64,000 nucleotides of DNA from contig NZ_BCVH01000005.1 of NCBI RefSeq assembly GCF_001591645.1, positions 124,001-188,000 on the forward strand, given 5' to 3'. Below, in pieces: positions 60,468 to 64,000 of the stretch. This DNA comes from Robertmurraya korlensis NBRC 107688. Lineage in GTDB: Bacteria; Bacillota; Bacilli; Bacillales; Cytobacillaceae. Every line of letters begins with the position of its first letter. Positions within the stretch are counted from its first letter, which is position 1. The notes below the pieces were generated by a model that was not told the DNA's origin, did not search any database, and was given only the letters and a program-made list of their open reading frames with translations. The translations under genes were made by a program, and so were the position numbers.

Positions 60468-61106
60468 ATGTCAAACTTATTTACTCGATTAAAAAACACG
60501 ATTGTAGCCGATCTAAATGAAGTACTAGAACAAAAGGAAAACAAAAATCCGATTGTGATGCTAAACCAGTATTTACGTGAATGTGAGCTAGAAACAGAAA
60601 AAGTGAGAAAGCTTGTTGAAAGACAATATAATTTACGTGATGGTTTTACTCGCGAGTGGAAGCAAGCACAGGAACTGGCTGAAAAAAGAAAATATCAAGC
60701 GGAAGTAGCACAAAATGCAGGTGAAACAGATCTTTATACATTTGCCAGTGCGGAGCAGCTTCAATACGAAGAGAGAGCCACACGATTAAGTGAATCCCTT
60801 CGTTACACGGAAAATCAATTACAGGAGCTTGAGCAAAAATACGAGGAAATGAAGCACAAGCTAAAAGACATGCATATACGTCGCATGGAGTTAATGGGAA
60901 GAGAAAATCTATCTCGTGCCCACCATCAAATGAATAAAGTGCTAGACAGTGACAACTACGCAAACCAATCCGGTTCGCGCTTTCAAGAAATAGAGTCGTA
61001 CCTTGATCGTATCGAGGAGAAAGTAAATACCTCCTACTACAGAAACACCATTGATGCTCGCATCGCCAAACTAGAAAAAGAAATGAAAGAAACTACTACT
61101 TTATAA
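60468..61106 (+). CDS. liaH: PspA/IM30-family envelope stress protein LiaH
   Basis: 212 residues, almost entirely coiled coil. N-terminal amphipathic helix FTRLKNTIVADLNEVLEQKE and NPIVMLNQYLRE are typical of PspA/IM30; long helices to residue 185. Forms large rings that protect the membrane under cell-wall antibiotic stress. AGAGGAGAG ribosome site, 24 bases after liaI. Most strongly expressed Lia target in B. subtilis. Confidence 0.92.
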   Translation: MSNLFTRLKNTIVADLNEVLEQKENKNPIVMLNQYLRECELETEKVRKLVERQYNLRDGFTREWKQAQELAEKRKYQAEVAQNAGETDLYTFASAEQLQYEERATRLSESLRYTENQLQELEQKYEEMKHKLKDMHIRRMELMGRENLSRAHHQMNKVLDSDNYANQSGSRFQEIESYLDRIEEKVNTSYYRNTIDARIAKLEKEMKETTTL

Positions 61107-61136
61107 AAAAAACTGGTATTGTAAAAGATAGAGCTT

Positions 61137-61161
61137 AGAAGGCGTAGCGTTTACGCCTTCT
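61137..61161 (+). terminator. Hairpin between liaH and liaF (partial terminator or mRNA stabiliser)
   Basis: AGAAGGCGTA (61137-61146) pairs with TACGCCTTCT (61152-61161) around a 5-base loop. No T-run follows, so it may limit read-through or protect the liaIH message. Confidence 0.6.
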
Positions 61162-61191
61162 ATAGGTATATACAGGAGAGGAGGAATCAAC

Positions 61192-61929
61192 ATGGTAGGA
61201 AAAAAGAAGAGTGATCTTCTCAGCTGGGCAGTTATGTTTGGAATTGTAGTGTTATTACTTGAAGTCACTTTCTTTAATCGTGGACTGATCTTCTCCCTCC
61301 TTGTTGCATCAGGAATGATCTACATCGGGAGGAAGCGCCAGCCAAAAACATCAGGCAAGTTCTTATTTTGGGCAGGAACGATCTTCTTTATTTTAAGCGT
61401 ATTTAATATGATGACGATTAAAGTCTTTTTGTTTGGAATACTGGGCTATTTAATCATTCAATTTGCCAAGTCCAAGCGTTCCCCAGAAAAAATTCAGCCT
61501 GAGGTAGTGGAGGGAGAAACAAGTACTCCACAGACTGAAGCCATTGTGAAGAAAACGCCCTTATTTGAAAATACTATTTTCGGTGAACAGAGAACGAAAG
61601 ACCATGTGTATGAATGGAATGATATTAATATACAGACAGGAATCGGTGACACGATCATCGACCTAAGCTATACCGTTTTACCAAAAGGTGAGACGATTAT
61701 ATTTGTACGAGGATTAGTCGGGAATATCCAGATTCAAGTTCCTTACGATGTTGAGGTTTGCGTGAATCACAGTGTTCTGGCTGGCTCTAGTAATATATTG
61801 AATGTAACAGGAGATAAGCTGTTCAATCAGAGACAACATGTGCAAACGAGCGAGTATGAGAAAGCGGATCAGAAGGTGAAGGTATTCACTTCGATGCTGG
61901 TGGGTGACCTCGAGGTGAAGCGAGTATGA
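61192..61929 (+). CDS. liaF: LiaF, membrane inhibitor of the LiaSR two-component system
   Basis: 245 residues. Three or four membrane helices in the first 95 residues, a charged linker, then the LiaF C-terminal domain (DINIQTGIGDTIIDLSYTVL near residue 145, YDVEVCVNHSVLAGS near residue 185). LiaF holds LiaR inactive through LiaS without stress. Ends in an ATGA overlap with liaS. No liaG gene lies between liaH and liaF. Confidence 0.92.
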   Translation: MVGKKKSDLLSWAVMFGIVVLLLEVTFFNRGLIFSLLVASGMIYIGRKRQPKTSGKFLFWAGTIFFILSVFNMMTIKVFLFGILGYLIIQFAKSKRSPEKIQPEVVEGETSTPQTEAIVKKTPLFENTIFGEQRTKDHVYEWNDINIQTGIGDTIIDLSYTVLPKGETIIFVRGLVGNIQIQVPYDVEVCVNHSVLAGSSNILNVTGDKLFNQRQHVQTSEYEKADQKVKVFTSMLVGDLEVKRV

Positions 61930-62963
61930 GTATCGTACAACGCCAAATCGTGTGGGGCATTACGCTTTCTCTATTAGTCTTCATCTTTTTATCCATCTCT
62001 TTTTTCATGGCTTTTCCAGTCTACAATTGGTCTGAACTCTGGGAAGTTGATTTAATGGATATCCCATTCATCTTCTTTCTTCCAAGCGTAAGTATTGCGA
62101 TTGGAATTTTGTTTGGTTTGGGGTCTGGGTTCTATTGGAGTAAGCAGATGCAAACAATTGATGATCTTCTTCATGAAGTAGAGGAAGGACGCGCTAGTCA
62201 GAGGGAGAACGGCATCTCCTATGAACCGATCCTCCAAAGAGTTCGGAAAATCCAAAAGCAAATTGCTGACCAAGCAAAGGCTTCTCAGAAGCTTGCGAAT
62301 GAAAAAGCAGAGGATCAGGAAAATCGGATTCAAGAAATCATCTCTCAAGAACGCAATCGGTTAGCCAGAGAGCTCCATGACTCGGTAAGCCAGCAGCTCT
62401 TTGCAGCTTCGATGATGATGTCTGCAATCAATGAAACGAAGCAGGTTGAGAGTGAAGATCGAGAAGCAAAGCAGATGAAGATGGTAGAAGAAATGATTCA
62501 CCAGTCTCAATTGGAAATGAGAGCGCTTCTTCTTCATTTACGTCCAGTGCCGTTAAAAGGAAAAACCCTACAAGAAGGAATCGAAGAGTTGTTAGTCGAA
62601 CTATCACAAAAAGTAACGATGGAAATAGGATGGAAGGTAGAGGAGTTTCCTCTGGATAAAGGGGTAGAGGACCATCTCTTTCGAATCCTTCAGGAATCTG
62701 TATCGAACATTCTTCGTCATTCAAAGGCGAAGGAGCTGGAGGTTTTGCTCATACAACGAGACAATTTTATCATTATGAGGGTAGTAGATGATGGGATTGG
62801 ATTTGATGTGGAAGAATCAAAAGCTGGTTCGTATGGACTTCAAAATATGCATGAACGTGCAGTCGAAATAGGTGGAACGTGTAAAATTATTAGTGTGAAA
62901 AATAAAGGTACCCGTCTAGAAGTAAAGGTTCCGTTGATGAGGAAGGGTGAGAGCAGTGATTAG
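61926..62963 (+). CDS. liaS: Sensor histidine kinase LiaS
   Basis: 345 residues, two membrane helices (about 9-30 and 46-68) with a very short outer loop, as in intramembrane-sensing kinases. HAMP-like linker, then HisKA_3 with [13 protein letters not shown] (His151) and HATPase with [15 protein letters not shown] and DDGIGFD. Responds to lipid II-interfering antibiotics through LiaF. Overlaps liaF and liaR. Confidence 0.93.
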   Translation: MSIVQRQIVWGITLSLLVFIFLSISFFMAFPVYNWSELWEVDLMDIPFIFFLPSVSIAIGILFGLGSGFYWSKQMQTIDDLLHEVEEGRASQRENGISYEPILQRVRKIQKQIADQAKASQKLANEKAEDQENRIQEIISQERNRLARELHDSVSQQLFAASMMMSAINETKQVESEDREAKQMKMVEEMIHQSQLEMRALLLHLRPVPLKGKTLQEGIEELLVELSQKVTMEIGWKVEEFPLDKGVEDHLFRILQESVSNILRHSKAKELEVLLIQRDNFIIMRVVDDGIGFDVEESKAGSYGLQNMHERAVEIGGTCKIISVKNKGTRLEVKVPLMRKGESSD

Positions 62964-63588
62964 AGTCGTGTTTGTGGATGACCATGAGATGGTAAGGATT
63001 GGAGTTTCCTCGTACCTATCTGCACAGCCAGATATTGAGGTTGTAGGTGAAGCGGATAATGGGAAAACAGCGATTCCAATGGTACTGGAGTTAAGGCCAG
63101 ATATCGTATTAATGGATTTAGTAATGAAGGAAATGGATGGCATTGAAGCAACACGTCAAATCATTGCGAAGTGGCCCGATGCAAAAATCATCATTGTGAC
63201 GAGCTTTTTAGACGATGAAAAAGTATATCCGGCACTAGAAGCGGGAGCAACGAGCTACATGTTAAAGACCTCAAAAGCGAGTGAAATAGCTAACGCTGTC
63301 CGTGCAACCTATCACGGTCAATCGGTCCTTGAACCTGAGGTGACTGGGAAAATGATGTTGAAAATGCGTCAGAAAAATGATGTTGCCCCCCATGAGGAGC
63401 TTACTTCTCGGGAAATGGAAATCCTCTTGTTAATGGCTGAGGGAAAAAGCAATCAAGATATTGCGGACGACTTGTTTATTGCTCTAAAGACCGTAAAAAC
63501 CCATGTTAGTAATATTTTAAGCAAGCTTCAAGTACAAGATCGAACGCAAGCCGTTATTTACGCGTTCAAACATGAGCTGGTAAAGTAG
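62956..63588 (+). CDS. liaR: Response regulator LiaR (NarL/LuxR type)
   Basis: About 210 residues. Receiver with acidic pair DDH (residues 8-10), phospho-Asp54 ([12 protein letters not shown]) and Lys near 104 (MLKTSKASE); C-terminal LuxR HTH ([15 protein letters not shown], then [14 protein letters not shown]). GTG 62956, 8 bases after AGGAAGGG and overlapping the liaS end, is preferred over GTG 62947. Activates the lia operon. A typical Firmicute VraR/LiaR orthologue. Confidence 0.94.
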   Translation: MIRVVFVDDHEMVRIGVSSYLSAQPDIEVVGEADNGKTAIPMVLELRPDIVLMDLVMKEMDGIEATRQIIAKWPDAKIIIVTSFLDDEKVYPALEAGATSYMLKTSKASEIANAVRATYHGQSVLEPEVTGKMMLKMRQKNDVAPHEELTSREMEILLLMAEGKSNQDIADDLFIALKTVKTHVSNILSKLQVQDRTQAVIYAFKHELVK

Positions 63589-63667
63589 ATTTTACATAAA
63601 TTTCTTGCTTTTCAGCTTCGGATTGAATATCATAAAAGTAACTAAACTGAAACGGAGGTGGAAAGAG

Positions 63668-63793
63668 ATGAAAAATGCTGTTTTGATGCGCGGATTCTGG
63701 ATGGACTATACGTATATCGTCCGTGCAATTTTTGCTGGTTTTGCGAACAACGGGAGAAGTCTGCCCTTTTTTAGCAATTCCATAGCAAACTAA
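63668..63793 (+). CDS. Leader peptide ORF of the ABC-F gene attenuator
   Basis: 41 codons starting at an ATG with GGAGGTGG upstream. It ends 13 bases before an antiterminator/terminator region that precedes the ABC-F-like gene. The peptide has aromatic and hydrophobic residues (FWMDYTYIVRAIFAGF) and a polar end, no obvious enzyme or membrane role. Ribosome stalling within such leaders lets transcription continue into the resistance gene in vmlR-like and lmo0919-like systems; the same is proposed here. Confidence 0.7.
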   Translation: MKNAVLMRGFWMDYTYIVRAIFAGFANNGRSLPFFSNSIAN

Positions 63794-63805
63794 ACAGTGA
63801 AACAT

Positions 63806-63859
63806 CTCTTATCCACAAATATGAACGGATAAAAGAGGGCTTCATGCTCTCTTTTTTTC
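63806..63859 (+). promoter_or_regulatory. Antiterminator / terminator 1 of the ABC-F leader
   Basis: Terminator 1: AGAGGGC (63834-63840) with GCTCTCT (63846-63852) and a T-run. Competing upstream hairpin: CTCTTATCC (63806-63814) with GGATAAAAGAG (63827-63837, one bulge), which uses the left arm of the terminator. The two are mutually exclusive, the mark of an attenuator. Confidence 0.75.
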
Positions 63860-63875
63860 GTACACATTTTTCGTG

Positions 63876-63903
63876 CCATGGGATTTTTCCCATGGTTTTT
63901 TTT
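63876..63903 (+). terminator. Terminator 2 of the ABC-F leader
   Basis: CCATGGG (63876-63882) pairs with CCCATGG (63889-63895), followed by eight T. It lies only about 40 bases before the ABC-F start codon, forming a second barrier. Confidence 0.85.
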
Positions 63904-63941
63904 GTGTAAAAAACTTACAAACAAACTCCGGAGGTTTATAT

Positions 63942-64000
63942 ATGATTACTTTAAGCGTAAATTCTATTAGCAAAATGTTTGGTGGAAACACCATTTTTGA
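63942..64000 (+). CDS. ABC-F-like ATPase, N-terminal fragment (runs off the window)
   Basis: Only 19 full codons are visible. MITLSVNSISKMFGGNTIF resembles the first strand of ABC-F (and other ABC) ATPases, with the aromatic A-loop region. CCGGAGG ribosome site. The leader ORF and double attenuator before it are typical of ribosome-protecting ABC-F resistance genes (VmlR, Lsa, Vga types). Class assignment needs the rest of the gene. Confidence 0.65.
   Translation, partial: MITLSVNSISKMFGGNTIF

Overview
This window looks like chromosome from a low-GC, endospore-forming Bacillaceae bacterium. The evidence is spore-specific genes (sda, a GerA-type germinant receptor, a CotF-like coat protein), a liaIHFSR operon, a lysine riboswitch on a yvsH-type permease, and Shine-Dalgarno sequences close to AGGAGG before most genes. 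No prophage or intact insertion sequence was found. The two ends cut a response-regulator gene (left) and an ABC-F-like gene (right).

Layout. 1-7772: the tail of a CitT/DcuR-type response regulator, then a one-directional operon of DASS dicarboxylate carrier, small Cys-rich protein, two-subunit class I fumarase, and an E-type (SdhA-SdhB-SdhE) fumarate reductase/succinate dehydrogenase. A perfect Rex-type operator and an FNR-like palindrome precede it. 7837-13542: a complete nickel urease operon ureABCEFGD plus a nickel permease, behind a TnrA/GlnR box. 13593-17798: a sporulation-decision cluster with a stand-alone CarH-like B12-binding protein, an overlapping histidine-kinase-like protein whose phosphoacceptor His is Arg, the 48-aa checkpoint protein Sda, and a three-PAS KinA/KinE-like kinase. 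17797-22212: small conserved genes, a class B penicillin-binding protein and, in its upstream gap, a cluster of consensus DnaA boxes. 22540-24524: htpG under a CIRCE operator. 24592-32750: mixed metabolic genes, a 13-unit 20-bp tandem repeat, a NERD protein, and a des-type desaturase with a palindrome fitting a DesR-like site. 32912-35754: mscL, a membrane PAS kinase and a beta-ketoacyl synthase relic, the latter two bracketed by about 50-bp inverted repeats. 35763-39131: coat protein, signal peptidase, lysine riboswitch with permease, and dispersed repeats. 39137-46514: two amino-acid ABC transporters (one cystine-like, one basic-amino-acid-like) around a GntR regulator and a cystathionine-type PLP enzyme. 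46565-46681: a tRNA-like RNA with a terminator. 46688-59911: dehydrogenase, ThrE-like exporter, germinant-receptor operon, helicase, amidase, Rieske oxidoreductase, Fpg-family glycosylase and a LysM-CAP protein. 60099-63588: the liaIHFSR envelope-stress operon. 63668-64000: a 41-codon leader ORF with an antiterminator and two terminators ahead of an ABC-F-like gene, the arrangement of antibiotic-responsive attenuators.

The strongest candidates for something undescribed are: (1) the B12-sensor plus His-less kinase pair next to sda and a sporulation kinase; (2) the tRNA-like RNA at 46565-46649, which keeps acceptor, D and T stems but has lost the elbow bases and a normal anticodon arm; (3) the Rex/FNR-marked fumarate-respiration operon; (4) the DnaA-box cluster; (5) the leader-controlled ABC-F gene. 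Functions are inferred from motifs read by eye; no database search was possible.
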